Numbered from the stretch's first letter, positions 50,540 through 62,774 are shown. The stretch: DNA of 64,000 nucleotides from Candidatus Altimarinota bacterium (GCA_943356435.1 CALREY010000003.1:91409-155408), one strand, 5' to 3'. Program-made: numbers and translations. Notes: generated by a model not told the origin, from the letters alone.

Positions 50540-52606
50540 TTAATTTTTGAAACATCTAATATTTAATCATGATGCATATCTGGCAGCAGTCAAATTATTA
50601 AATATATTAGAATTATCATAATGCATTTGGTATGCTTGGTTAGCATTGGTAGTAGATTTAGTAGATGACCAATAAAATCATACAGTTGTACCACTTAAAT
50701 TACCAGTATTCCAATGAATAGAAAGTCATTTATGTAATTTAAGAGTTGTTTCCATTCAACTAGGATTATTAGTTCACCATCATCATGCTGATATTATTCA
50801 AGCCCATTCAGATTGTTTAGGTACATGATATCATAAAGGACAAGGTCATTGCCTATCAATACTAGTTCATGTTCATCCGTAATCTCACCAGTTATCAGAA
50901 ATATCATAACTTCAATCTTGCCAAGCTTCAACTAAAAATGGATGCCAGACAAATCAGTAAGTATCAGTAGCTGAATTTAATCAAATATTTCAAGGTATTT
51001 GTGTTGCTTGTTGTGTTCATCAAGGTGAAAATGATTTATTTCTTCACCATTGGAAATATTTTCATGTTTGAGATGGTGTACTAGCTCATATATCACAAGC
51101 TGCTACTGTATAACTTCAAACAGTAATATCTCATTGACTACATCATGGGTAATTCTGATAAGAAACTGTAAGAGTTTTAGGTGTTACATCTCAACATACT
51201 CATCATACTGGTGTAATATTTGTTGTTCAAGCTGCAACTGCTGTTATAGTATTCCCAGAAACTGTAGCAATAGAAGTGTTAGAACTTGTATAACTAGACG
51301 GTGCAGTAGCACAAGAATTAGAAATAGTAACTGTATTTCCTGCAAATGCTGATAGAGAAGATAAATTAAATGTACCATTTGAAGACCATTGTGCATAAAA
51401 AGTTGCTGTTCAATTTACATTATAGTTAGTAGCACTTGTACCATCGGCATTATAATATTTCGTTCATCAGCTCGAAGCATTGAAATATCATAAAAATGTA
51501 TATCCACTTCTAGTAGGTATAGATAATACAGGCATTGCAGATCAGTAACTAGCTATTACTGAACTGCTTCATCCACTTCATCAATTTCAGTCGAAACTGA
51601 CAGTATATATAGCTCAATTTCATCAAGAAGAACTACCTATTCATACATTTCATCAAAAATAATTGTTTACGAAATTTCAACCATATGCTAATACAGCATT
51701 ACTCGGATTAGTTGTATTAATATTTAGACTCAATATATTCTTTATTTCTCATGTTTCGTTTAAATTTGTACCACTATATGCTTGCTGTATTCATTCTAGT
51801 ATTTCCATTCTAGGTATATAGTTAGTTGGATCAGTAATTGATAAACAACTATTTGTATCTGAATATACGACTATTTTATTTGGTCTAAAAGCAAATCATC
51901 AACTTATATTAAATTTTGAAGTTCTAAATGAGCTAGGTAAGTTATTAAATCAATTATAAACCAGCCTTTCATTATCTATTATTTCTACTACATCCGTACT
52001 AGTAACTATATCACTTGCTATAATTGTTGGGCTACTCAACAAGTCACAATTAGTTCAAGTAAGAGATTTAGTAACTAATCAATTATAGTTTCATTTTACA
52101 AATGCAGTTGCTTCAACTGTTCATGCATTGGTTTGTGAAACTATATTATTCATTATTCATTGTTCACTATTCATTACTAATGAGTCTCATTCTAGAATTC
52201 ATCAAATTTCAAACTGATTTCTATTTGAAATAACAGAATAAGTATATTTAGAATTAGTAAGTGGATCTAATACAATTCTATCAATTATTTTTGTATTTAT
52301 ATCTGCAGTTTCTCAAAATGTTCATTGTTTCCAAACAACAGATCAACTATATGTTATATCTGTCCAATCTGTAGGTAGAGGATATTTTCCTGCATCCAAA
52401 TTAAATAATTCTAATGAAGTAACAATACTAGACATATCTGATATTCTAGCACTATCTCTAGCTTGAGTACTATATCATTGCAAACTAATAAATGCAATTG
52501 TTCATAGTATTGCTAAAATAGCAATTACAATTATTAGTTCTACTAGAGTAAATCACTTTGTATTTCAAAAGTAATTATATGTATTATTTATTTTTTGTTT
52601 ATTCAT
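50540..52606 (-). CDS. Type IV pseudopilin with InlB-type repeat and FISUMP/DUF1566-like end
   Basis: 688 aa. The leader ends NTKG and is followed by FTLVELIIVIAILAIL (cleavage after Gly, coded by TGA). The core (YSTQARDSARISDMSSIVTS, KYPLPTD) and shared second region (TNCDLLSSPTIIASD, NLPSSFRTSKF) cover residues 1-360. Residues about 385-450 match the Listeria-Bacteroides InlB B-repeat: YTVSFDGNGGSGG...IPTRSGYTFLGYFNASSGGTK...FYAQW. A bacterial Ig-like segment follows (LSSLSAFAGNTVTISNSC, then VTPKTLTVS). The C-terminal 160 residues (WHPFLVEAWQDGSYDISDNW, LSIHWNTGNLSGTTV, LNIRCFKN) are FISUMP/DUF1566-like. First gene of the three-pseudopilin operon. Confidence 0.83.
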
Positions 52607-52646
52607 AGATTTGAATTGAATATAAACTAATAAAAGTATACAAAAA

Positions 52647-52683
52647 AATCTGAAAAATAAAATACTATTTTATTTTTCAGATT
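52647..52683 (-). terminator. Terminator after the polyprenyl synthase gene
   Basis: AAATCTGAAAAATAAAAT and ATTTTATTTTTCAGATT pair across a few bases, about 25 bases beyond the stop codon at 52706 and before the pseudopilin operon. Confidence 0.8.
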
Positions 52684-52705
52684 GACATAATCTACAATAT
52701 ATTTT

Positions 52706-53599
<894 letters not shown>

Positions 53600-53611
53600 A
53601 ATTATGTAGAT

Positions 53612-53620
53612 TGTGGATAA
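53612..53620 (-). promoter_or_regulatory. Perfect DnaA-box sequence
   Basis: TGTGGATAA on the plus strand is TTATCCACA on the minus strand, the consensus DnaA box. It lies 13 bases upstream of the polyprenyl synthase start. A single box could be chance or a DnaA-controlled promoter. It is far from dnaA. Confidence 0.35.
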
Positions 53621-53698
53621 GCTTGTTTAAAATGTATTTAAAATAGTACGGATATTAATAATTTTTTTTAATTTTTCAAATTAAATTAAAAAATTGTA

Positions 53699-54376
53699 TT
53701 ATTTACCGAAGTTTCTTTTTGAATTATTATAAAAATCGATAGCACTTTTTAGCTCATTTTCATTGAATTCTGGCCATGTCTTATTTGTAAAAAAATACTC
53801 ACTATACTCAGAATCATAAAGTAAAAATCAAGAATGCCTTATATCTCATCCAGTTCTAATTATTAAATCTGGAATAGGGAAATTTGCAGTATCTAAATAA
53901 GTTCTAAATTGTTCTCTTGTCAATGTATCAGGATTTATTCAAGCTTTTATTATTTTTTTTGTTGCTCTAACTATTTCATCTTGTCATCCATAAATAAGTC
54001 ATATTATCAAAGTAATTCATTTATTGTTTTTTGTATTATCTTTTACTCTTTTAAGTATTATTTGTGATTCTTCAGGTAGTTCTTCTATATTTCAAATAGT
54101 TTCGAATCTCAAGTCCAAATCTACCATTTCAGCTAAAAATGATTCAATATTATTTATGAGTTTTATTATTCACTCTACTTCATCTTTATCTCTTTTTTTT
54201 AGATTATCTGTTGATAAAGCCCAAAGAGTCAAATATTTAATTCCATTATCTGAAACTAATTCTGTTATTTTTCTTACATTGTCTGCTCATGCTTTGTGTC
54301 ATGCAATAGATGGTAAAAATTTACTACGAGCCCATCTACGATTTCAGTCCATTATTATTCAAAGATGTTTAATCAT
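53699..54376 (-). CDS. uppS: Undecaprenyl diphosphate synthase (isoprenyl transferase)
   Basis: 225 aa. IIMDGNRRWARSKFLPSIAG then HKAG holds the catalytic Asp10 and diphosphate-binding Arg residues; the Gly of MDGNRRW is TGA at its conserved place. TLWALSTDNLKK (ALSTEN-type), LIIGLIYGGQDEIVRA and LIIRTGGDIRHSGFLLYDSE then YSEYFFTNKTWPEF complete the cis-prenyltransferase signature. It makes the C55 lipid carrier for peptidoglycan and surface glycans. It lies 5 bases after the ABC transporter stop codon. Confidence 0.95.
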
Positions 54377-54381
54377 ATTTT

Positions 54382-56130
54382 TTAATTTAATATTAAGTGT
54401 TCAGGATTAGATAATTCATAAAATCTTGATTTTTTTTCTACTAATTGATTATAAGTTCATTGTTCTACGATTTTTCCGTTTTCTATCATAAATATCTTAT
54501 CAGCATTTTGTATAGTTGATAACCTATGTGCTATTACTATTGAAGTTCTTCATTTCATTAGATTGTCTAGTGCTTTTTGTATTAGCTTTTCAGTTTTATT
54601 GTCTAGCGCACTAGTTGCTTCATCCAGAACTAATATCTCAGGATTTTTCAGAAATAATCTAGCAATACTCAGTCTCTGTTTCTCTCATCAACTAAGCTTC
54701 AGTCATCTTTCTCATATAACAGTATCAATTCAATCATTGAAATCAAATACAAAACTTGCTTCTGCTAGTTTCAGACATCTTTCTAATTCTGTATTAGTTG
54801 CTTTAGGATTTACGAATAATAGATTATTTTTAATAGTATCGTTAAATAAACTTACATCTTGAGTGACTATTCATATATGATTTCTAAGTGATTTTTTTGC
54901 TATATCATTTATATCAACTCAATCAAGTAATATTTCTCACTTATCTAGTTCCCAAAATCTAAGTAGTAGATTTATTATAGTAGATTTTCATGCTCATGTA
55001 TTTCATACAAATGCTACTTTTTCTCATGAATTTATTTTGAAATTCAAATCATTAAATATGTGTTTTTTTCCTGAATATTTAAATGATACATTTTTGTATT
55101 CTATATCTCAAACCAATTTTTTTATATTCTTACCATTATCTAATTCCTCTTGCTCTAAATCATCAAATTCTAAGTGCAATTTTTGTACTCACACTATATA
55201 CTGAGTTGCTTCTTTAAATCTAGAAAATATATATCAAAGTGGAAAATAAATCCATCAAATATATGAAAAAAACAAAAATAATTCTGAAAAAGAAAGAGTC
55301 TTATTTATTACAAAAAATACACCAAATCACAATACCAATATTCTAGAAATCATAACTACCATATTTGTATAAATGGTTGATATACTCCAAAATCTATTAA
55401 TTCTAAGTTGTTTATTTAATATATCTGTTAATCTGTGTTTAATATCTTTTATAAAAGTTACCTCTAGAGTCAATGCTTTTGTTAGCATAAATCAACTCAA
55501 TAAATTTCAAATAGTTGAAAAAATACCATCCCATCTATCATTCAAATCCTTTTGATGTGGTGATACTTTTTTTATAAAAAAAATTCACAAAAAACACATA
55601 ACAGGAAACATACTTAGCACTATCAATGTCATAAGCCAATTAATATAAAACATTATTCATATTATAATTGATATTCATGACATACTTTTGAGAATATCTT
55701 GGAAGAAAAAATATAGAAATTTCACTTGACTATCTGTTCATCTATCAAATACTTTATACAATCATCATTGTTTTTTTAATAAAAAATCTCAATAATTCAT
55801 CATTATAACCTTTTTTGTATATTTATTACATTCATCTACATAATTTTTGTTTGTTGTATGTCCTATCAAATAATAATCATAAATAAACTGTATAATAATA
55901 GAAAAAACAATAAATATTCACCGAAATATTATTAATGAAATTGTTCAATTTGAATCAAATAATCCAGTATGATAATATTGTTCTATTTTCGTAATTATCT
56001 TTGTAAACATTATTGGTTCCAATACATTTACTAGTGAAACAAATACTCAAAAAAACAGTATAAAAATGAATTTACTTTTTCATACTGTTTCTATGTAACT
56101 CAAATATATTTTTTTTACTGTATTATTCAT
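54382..56130 (-). CDS. ABC exporter, fused membrane and ATPase domains (MsbA/lipid A-exporter type)
   Basis: 582 aa. About six membrane segments lie in residues 15-310 (for example [38 protein letters not shown]). The ATPase part has [20 protein letters not shown], Walker [20 protein letters not shown] (Gly by TGA), the signature region [24 protein letters not shown], Walker [21 protein letters not shown] and the switch His in [17 protein letters not shown]. Type IV ABC exporters move lipids, peptides or drugs outward. Operon position between secF and uppS suggests envelope lipid or peptide export. The substrate is unknown. Confidence 0.9.
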
Positions 56131-56137
56131 GAGAAAA

Positions 56138-57157
56138 TTATACTACTATTTTATCATCTGGATTAATTTCTATTTTTTTATATACAGATAATTTTTTATC
56201 TTTATTTGCTTCATATAACATAGGCGAAGCAAGGAATATAGAACTAAATGTACCAAATATAGTACCATATAGCATAGCTAATATAAATCCTAAAATAGTA
56301 TCTGGTCAAAATATAAATATTGTAATAAGAACGAAAACTAAAGCTAAACTTACATATAAACTTCTTCTAACTGTAGCATTTATAGACATATTTATTATTT
56401 CATATAAATCCTTACCATGTTTCCCAGGTTTACCTGCATAAGTTATCAAGTTTGTTCTGATTCTATCAAATACTACAATAGTATCACTAATAGAATAACC
56501 CAGTATAGTTAATAATGCTGTTATGAAAAAAGTATCTATTTGAAATTCTGGAAAAAATATTCAAGTAAATATATATGCTCAAGTAGCTACTATTACATCA
56601 TTTAACAATGTAATAATAGATATAACTGCAAAAGAAACAGTTGATATTCAAGATGCTATTCAAGAAAAAGCATATGCAACATATAAAGAAATCGATACTA
56701 AAGCTATAGCTAGAGTAAGGAATGCTGTTTTTTTAATATAGTCACCAAATGTTTTACCTATATTTATATACTTAGCTTCTTTAACAGTTTGATCTTGTGA
56801 TTTAATTACTTCAAATACTTGAGATTTAAAAGATTTTTTTAATTGGTCTAGTTTCACTTCATCAGAATTTGAGTGAAATCATACTACAACTGCAACTGTC
56901 TTAACTCAAGTAATAGAATATACATTTATACTATTGATAACTTCTTTATTATCTTCTAAAAATGTCTTTTTCTTTGTTTCTAACTCTTCTGCTACTTTAT
57001 GAATATCAACATTATTAGTATAATCATATTCCAATTGTATTCATCCTGTCATATCTATTCACAAGTTTAACTCTGTGAATAGTAATAAAAATAATGATAC
57101 TACAAATAATACTGCAGAAAATCAAATATATATGTATCTGTGCTTTAAAATATCCAT
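56138..57157 (-). CDS. secF: Protein translocase subunit SecF
   Basis: 339 aa. The first membrane segment is near the N-terminus (YIYIGFSAVLFVVSLFLLLF), followed by an extracytoplasmic domain with TELNLGIDMTGGIQLEYDYT (the D-x-x-GG motif of SecD/SecF). Five more membrane segments follow, with VSFAVISIITLLNDVIVATG, FFITALLTILGYSISDTIVV then FDRIRTNL, the hallmark of SecF. It uses the proton gradient to help protein export. Bacteria usually encode secD next to secF; no secD is seen here, so it is elsewhere. First gene of the secF-ABC-uppS unit, 7 bases before the ABC gene. Confidence 0.93.
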
Positions 57158-57245
57158 AAAAAAATTATATAAAAATAAATATTATACAACTATAATATGA
57201 AAATAATCAAAAAAGCAAGAAAATATGTATTAATATCCATAGAAA

Positions 57246-57313
57246 GCTAAAGCATTCTGTTTAAAAATAGAAAAACAAATTTATTCAACAGATGGCTTCA
57301 GCCATTTGTGTAT
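57246..57313. repeat. Copy 1 of a second short repeat family
   Basis: GCTAAAGCATTCTGTTT, an A-rich spacer, then TTCAACAGATGGCTTCAGCC and ATTTG. GGCTTCAGCC forms a small hairpin. A similar sequence in the same orientation is at 59166-59241. Confidence 0.7.
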
Positions 57314-57336
57314 TAAGAAAAGTTATAGAATTAAAA

Positions 57337-58191
57337 CTACTTTTTACCTAAAATATTTAAATCAAAAACACTCCTAGTAATAATAATAGAATCATCAATT
57401 GGTGCATCCCAATATACTAATCCTCATTTCTTTTTATATCAGTGAAGTGAATATACTATTATTTTTTTATCTATTTCATCTTGGATACTAAATGCTTTGA
57501 TAGCTGTAATTCAGGCAGATTTCACTTTGTGATTTATTCAATCAAAATCTTGTTCTAATTCAATAGGAAAATCATAACTACATTGAGGTTGTCCAAACTT
57601 GATCAAATCTTGTTGTATAGCATAAAATCTATCTACTCAATGCTTATTTTTTGTTTTCAACCTATCTCATAATTTATCAGAATTGTATCTAATAATTTTA
57701 TGGTCGTATCAATCTTTTTCTATTTTAATATTTTTAGAATCTTCCAATCTATACATATGATCTACATCTTTTAGTGGTAGACATGCTACTATTTCAGAAG
57801 CTACAATATTATTGTCTGCATCAGTTATTTTCAAACAATGAGACTCTCAGATAACTGACATTTCTATTTTGTATCAAAATAATGTTTCTAGTAATACAGT
57901 TCTATATTTCAATAATCCTTCAACTACATCAAATTCTCATGAGTCTAAAAAATATCATTCCAAATGATATGGATCTCAAGTAGTGGTATTTTCATCTATA
58001 TCTCAAGTAAGTGAAACAATTCACCCAATTTTTTTTGAATGTTCTTCAATACATTCATCGATATCTAATGGTATTTGATTTTCAAATTCGTGAATATTTC
58101 TATCACTTATTACTTTTAAATCTCACACTCATTTATCAGAAAATAATCAATTATTATGATTCAATCACAAAGGTTTGTTATCTATAGCCAT
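57337..58191 (-). CDS. Hypothetical cytoplasmic protein
   Basis: 284 aa beginning MAIDNKPLGLNHNNGLFSDK. No signal or membrane segment. The protein is acidic, with alternating beta-type stretches (LKVISDRNIHEFENQIPLDI, DFPIELEQDFDGINHKVKSA). A DPYHLEGYFLDSGEFDVVEG segment and a late GYKKKGGLVYWDAPIDDS are the most distinctive parts. It is divergent from the DedA gene, with about 150 bases between starts, and the two genes are bracketed by copies of a short repeat. Family not recognised. Confidence 0.7.
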
Positions 58192-58343
58192 CAATTTTTG
58201 AAAGTTAAAAAATAAATTTAATTGTAATTTCTTAATTTTATTTATTTTTCAAAAAAATCAAATAAATTAAAATATTATTTGATATAATAGCAAAATAATA
58301 TATATTTAATACAATTTTAAATAATACTATTAATTATTAATTG

Positions 58344-59117
58344 ATGCTACAAAAAACAATAAAAAAAATAATAAAATTACTATTTCAAATAATAAATTTT
58401 TTACTTATTGCTCTTACTCTTATTCTTACATTAATCGCTATTTTTAAAAAAGAATGGATTGAAACATTTATAGAATGGATGAAAGTAATAATAGGATGAA
58501 TGTGAGGATGGAACTATGTAATAGCTTGAATTAGTAGTTTAATTGAAGCATTTCCTGTGTTATGAGTAGTTGTACCATGACAAAATATATTACTAATTGT
58601 TTGATGATTCTTTTGAAATATAAGTCAATATAATTTGATTTATGTTGCAATTGTAGCTTCTGTTTGAGCTATTATCTGAAATTATATCGGATATGTATTA
58701 TGAAAACATTATTGAGATGAATTTTTTAAAAAATACTGAAATCGGTTTGGTATATGACTTACAGAAGTAAAATATATTAAAAAATGAATTCATAAATGGT
58801 GAGCATGGTGAATAATATTAGGTAAATTTCATCCTATGACTAGAGCATTTCTACCATTTATTGCTTGAAGTATGGGGATGAAGAGTAAAAAATTTATGCT
58901 CTACAATATAGTATGATCTATAGTTCGGTCTACTACTATAATACTTCTATGAGTAATATTTGTAGAATATTATAAAACTATTCTGGAATATATATGAACA
59001 ATTATGATGATAGTATTTGTCTGAGTATGAATATATGTCTATAAATACAAGAGAAAAGAATTCCTGCAATATATGAAAGAAAAAAATGAAGAATTGGAGG
59101 AAATGAGTAGGAAATAG
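58344..59117 (+). CDS. DedA/VTT-domain family membrane protein
   Basis: 257 aa. FPVLGVVVPGQNILLIVGGF has the DedA family E-x-x-x-P-x-P-G-E-like region, here with Gln for the second acidic residue. GAIIGNYIGYVLGKHYGDEF (G-x-x-x-G-Y-x-x-G-x-x-x-G) and KFHPMTRAFLPFIAGSMGMK (F-x-R-[FT]-x-P-x-x-[AR]-x-x-A-G) complete the family signature. About five membrane segments. DedA proteins are linked to recycling of undecaprenyl phosphate and phosphatidylethanolamine, which fits uppS nearby. The C-terminus is a charged cytoplasmic tail (KEFLQYMKEKNEELEEMSRK). Confidence 0.88.
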
Positions 59118-59165
59118 AAAATAATATACCACACCGTAACACCATACTTACTGAAGAGGTGAATA

Positions 59166-59241
59166 ATAATAACAGAATGCTGAAGCATTCTGTTGATATA
59201 TAGGAAAATACATTTTTTCAACAGATGGCTTTAGCCATTTG
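59166..59241. repeat. Copy 2 of the second short repeat family
   Basis: ACAGAATGCTGAAGCATTCTGT is an inverted repeat at its left end. An A-rich spacer follows, then TTTTCAACAGATGGCTTTAG and CCATTTG, matching copy 1 at 57246. The right end is nearly identical between copies. Confidence 0.7.
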
Positions 59242-59279
59242 AGACTTATATACTATGATTAAAATAATAAAAAATAATA

Positions 59280-60239
59280 ATGAATAATAAATTACCAAAA
59301 GAATTAATAGATAGATTAACTGAGATTTATACAAAAGAAGAATTAGAGATAATTCAAAAATGATATGAATGTGATAATAGAAAAACTAGTTTCAGAGTGA
59401 ATACACTGAAAGCAACTGATAGAGAAATATTAGAAGTATTAAAAAACAATAATCTAGAAACAAAAAAAGTAGATTTTTTGAAGCATGGATACATATTAGA
59501 AAATGCAACTGAAAAAGACCTGTGGGAATTAGATATATATAAATTATGAAAAATATATATGCAATCAATTTCTAGTCAAATACCTGTAGATTTACTTGAT
59601 ATACGTGACTTTGATAAGATACTAGATATTACTGCAGCACCAGGTTGAAAGACTTCTCAAGCAAGTGCATTTCTAAAAAATACTTGAGAAATAGTAGCTG
59701 TAGATAATAATCAAATCAGAATAGATAAGCTAAATTTCACTCTAATAAAACAATGATGCAGAAATGTAGCTGTAATAAAAAGTGATGCTAAGTTGATATG
59801 AAATAAAAATGAAGATTTTAAATGATTTTTTGATCATATTATAGCTGATTTACCATGTAGTGCTGAGTGAAAAATAAATATAAATAGAGAGAAATCATAT
59901 TGATTTTGGAGTAAATGAAATATAAAGAAAAATTATTATATCCAATCAGATATACTTAAATCAGTTTTACCTTTATTAAAAAATAACTGAACATTAATTT
60001 ATTCTACTTGTACACTAGCTCCTGAAGAAAACGAAGAAATAGTTCATATGCTTCTTTCAAATTATCCAGAGCTACAAATACAAGATATAAAAATAGATTA
60101 TGAATACTCAAAGAAATGATTAGCAGGATTTGGAAAACATGTATATAGAAAAGATGTAAGTAAAGCTATTAGGATATTACCAAGCATCGAATCAGAATGA
60201 TTCTTTGTAGCAAAATTTAAGAAAATAAAAAAAGATTAG
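59280..60239 (+). CDS. RsmB/RsmF-type RNA (cytosine-5-)-methyltransferase
   Basis: 319 aa. SFRVNTLKATDREILEVL is the N-terminal N1 region. IYMQSISSQIPVDLLDIRDF leads to the SAM motif I KILDITAAPGGKTSQASAFL (Gly by TGA), then VAVDNNQIRIDKL, motif IV HIIADLPCSAEGKINI and motif VI TLIYSTCTLAPEENEEIVHM, which hold the two cysteines of NOL1/NOP2/sun enzymes. It lacks the extra C-terminal PUA-like domain of E. coli RsmF. It makes m5C in rRNA or tRNA; the exact target is unknown. It is followed by a strong terminator. Confidence 0.9.
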
Positions 60240-60257
60240 AAATTCTAATCTTTTTTT
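60226..60257. terminator. Terminator between convergent genes
   Basis: AAAAAAAGATTAGAA and TTCTAATCTTTTTTT pair across AT. It overlaps the stop codon of the m5C methyltransferase and precedes the stop codon of ychF. Confidence 0.85.
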
Positions 60258-60260
60258 GTG

Positions 60261-61343
60261 CTAGTTATTAAACTTAAATAACATTACATCACCATCTTGT
60301 ACTATATAATCTTTACCTTGCAGTGATACTTTTCATACTTCTCTTGCTCATGCCCATCATTTGTATTCTGTTATATCTTTCCAGTTTACTACATCTGCTT
60401 TGATAAATCATTTTTCGAAATCTGTATGTATTACTCATGCAGCTTTTGGAGCTGTATCTCATTTATGAATTGTCCAAGCTCTTACCTCTTGTACTCATGC
60501 AGTAAAATAATACATAAGTCCTAATGCATCGTATGAAGCTTTGATTAAGTCATCTAGTCAAGTAGTCTTCAGTCACATTTCTGATAAAAATTCATTTTTT
60601 TCTTCTATACTCATATCTATCATATCAGCTTCTAGTTTGGCACATATAGGTACTACTTTTTTATTTGCTCATAATCATAATAATTGTTGCAATTCTGCTT
60701 CACTGCTATCCATCATATCTTCAGATACATTACAAGCGTATACGAACTCTTTATTTGTAAGTAGATGTAGATCTTTTAATGCTAATAATTCTTCATCTTT
60801 TAGTCACATATCATGAACTAAAACTCATTTATTTAATTCTTCTAATACTCTATTATATACTTCTACAGCAAATGCTACATCTTTATCAGTTCTAGCTTTT
60901 TTTCAATCACTATATATTCTCTTTGTCACTGTTTCTATATCTGCTAATATAAGCTCAGCATTTATTATTTCTATATCAAATTTTGGGTCTACTTTTCCAG
61001 CTACATGGATAATATCACTGTTTTCAAATACTCTAACTACTTGCAAAATTGCATCTGCTTCTCTAATATTTGCCAAAAATTTATTTCATAGTCATTCTCA
61101 TTTAGATGCTCACTCTACTATTCATGCTATATCTATGAATTCACAATTTGCTGGAATAACTTTTTGTCCATCTACTGCTACTCTGATTTTTTCTAGTCTT
61201 TCATCATTTACATTTACTATTCATACATTTGGTTCAATAGTACAAAATGGGAAATTTTGTGCATCTGCTGAATAATTTCTAGTCAATGCATTAAACAATG
61301 TAGATTTTCAAACATTTGGTAATCATACTATACCTATTTTCAT
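60261..61343 (-). CDS. ychF: Obg-like GTPase/ATPase YchF
   Basis: 360 aa, the family length. The G1 motif is [40 protein letters not shown] is switch I, FIDIAGIVEGASKGEGLGNK is G3, and [10 protein letters not shown] then ICAKLEADM give the altered G4/G5 region of YchF. The C-terminal TGS domain ends the protein: [20 protein letters not shown] then TDFEKGFIKADVV. YchF binds ribosomes and hydrolyses ATP. Many Gly in the motifs are TGA. Confidence 0.95.
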
Positions 61344-61437
61344 ATTTTTGTATTTTAAAAAGTATTTTTCATACAATTCATACCATTATTAGGTACAGAT
61401 TGGAATAAGTTTGCGATATTATATAAAAAACTTTGAT

Positions 61438-62271
61438 TTAATCAACTTGAATTATATTTTCAACATTTCTATTTGCATTATTTAGTCTGATCTCCAATAC
61501 TAATATTAAACTTTGTAATTTAGAATAAGCATTAGTATTTGTATTTTTTGCAATTTCTAAAAAATATTTCTTTGTTTCATTTACTTTTTTTCTAACTTGT
61601 ACTAAATCATTTGGGTCCCATTGAGTTGATAGATTATGAATCCTATCTGCAAATTTTACATCAAGTGCATCTAAAGTTATTTTTATTAATTCTTCTTCAC
61701 TTAGAACTATATTTTTTGATAGAGCTATATTTGATACATGATTTTTGAATGTTTCAAATGTTTCTAAATGTCAGAAATATTCTGTATTTCTAGATATTTT
61801 TGCTTGTTTATTTCTATCTGATATATTTTCTATACTTTGATTTATATAATTTTCCCAAGGCTTCTTACTAATTGCATCAACAGCTATAGCAACTTCATAT
61901 CAGAAATCTTCATTTAGTCATTCAAATGTCTTATTAGTATCCTCTATACTATCATGAGCTATTGCTATAAGTACTTTGTTAGTATTAGGATATGGTAAAG
62001 TTAATACATTATTTACTACTTCTCTTAAGTGCTCAAAATATCTCTCTCATGAAGATCTCTCTACATCTGAAAATTTAGCTTTCATCAAGTAATATATAGA
62101 AGTGAATTCTCTGACAAATTTTTTGAACTCATCAATATTTTCACTATTCAAATCATTTCAAAATATTTTTTCTTTTACTGAATTAAGTATTTTATCTACT
62201 CATTTTTCATGATTTAATTGTCATAATGCATCTAGCACATTTTCAAGTGAATATTGTTCAATTGTATTCAT
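61438..62271 (-). CDS. Stand-alone HD-domain protein, (p)ppGpp hydrolase-like
   Basis: 277 aa. The metal-binding residues of the RelA/SpoT hydrolase domain are in order: His81 (FEHLREVV), His106-Asp107 and Glu110-Asp111 (AHDSIEDT), and Asp209/Asn213 (FADRIHNLST). This HDxxED and DRxxN pattern is that of SpoT and MESH1 (Mn-dependent ppGpp 3'-pyrophosphohydrolase). There is no synthetase, TGS or ACT domain; only about 65 residues follow the last motif. No ppGpp synthetase is in the window. HD enzymes are diverse, so other nucleotides are possible substrates. Confidence 0.75.
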
Positions 62272-62345
62272 AAATTTTATTATAATTGTAAATTACTATT
62301 TTATTATAAGATAATATTATTAAAGGTCAATAATATTTATCTATA

Positions 62346-62376
62346 AAAAAAGGAGATATTTAATAAACTCCTCTAT
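62346..62376 (-). terminator. Terminator at the end of the gene at 62360
   Basis: On the minus strand GAGGAG, a loop, and CTCC followed by a run of seven T. The stem overlaps the last codons of the gene. Confidence 0.5.
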
Positions 62377-62668
62377 TTTTTAGCATATATGTAACATAAT
62401 CTAGTTCCTCTTGCCTCTTTACAGCAAATAAGTCTCAACAAATAGCTGTTTCTATCTCTGTATAATCTCTTCTTCTAGTAGCTTCTAAATAAATTTGTTC
62501 ACAATATCTATCTGATTCATCTACTATCTCGTCCAAGTCTTCTTCACTAGGTGAATTTATAAATGCATTAATACTTTCTTTGTAATAATCATTATAAAAA
62601 TATCAGTATGATGAAAAACTACTGAAAAGTAGAGCAAAATATATAGATAATATTATCAGATTTTTCAT
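62360..62668 (-). CDS. Small secreted acidic protein
   Basis: 102 aa. Residues 1-22 (MKNLIILSIYFALLFSSFSS) are a signal peptide or anchor. The rest is acidic and helical (SPSEEDLDEIVDESDRYCEQ, IETAICGDLFAVKRQEELDY) with two Cys that could form a disulfide. Monocistronic between terminators. Not recognised. Confidence 0.6.
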
Positions 62669-62735
62669 ATGTGTTTTTTTAATTTTAACTAATATATTTA
62701 TATTCTTTTTAGTAAAATTATCAAGTAAAAAAATA

Positions 62736-62774
62736 AAAAAAAATCTATTACACTCATGTAATAGATTTTTTTTA
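62736..62774 (-). terminator. Terminator after the pseudopilin at the right edge
   Basis: AAAAAAATCTATTACA and TGTAATAGATTTTTTT pair across CTCA, ten bases past the stop codon at 62783. Confidence 0.88.

Noticed and set aside
53612..53620. Perfect DnaA box as evidence for an origin at 53.6 kb
   Set aside because: A single box in a 100-base spacer beside a biosynthetic gene, with no cluster and no AT-rich unwinding element that stands out from the surroundings.
54024..54862. Ser-rich plus-strand frames opposite uppS and the ABC transporter
   Set aside because: Both minus-strand genes have complete family signatures across the same DNA.
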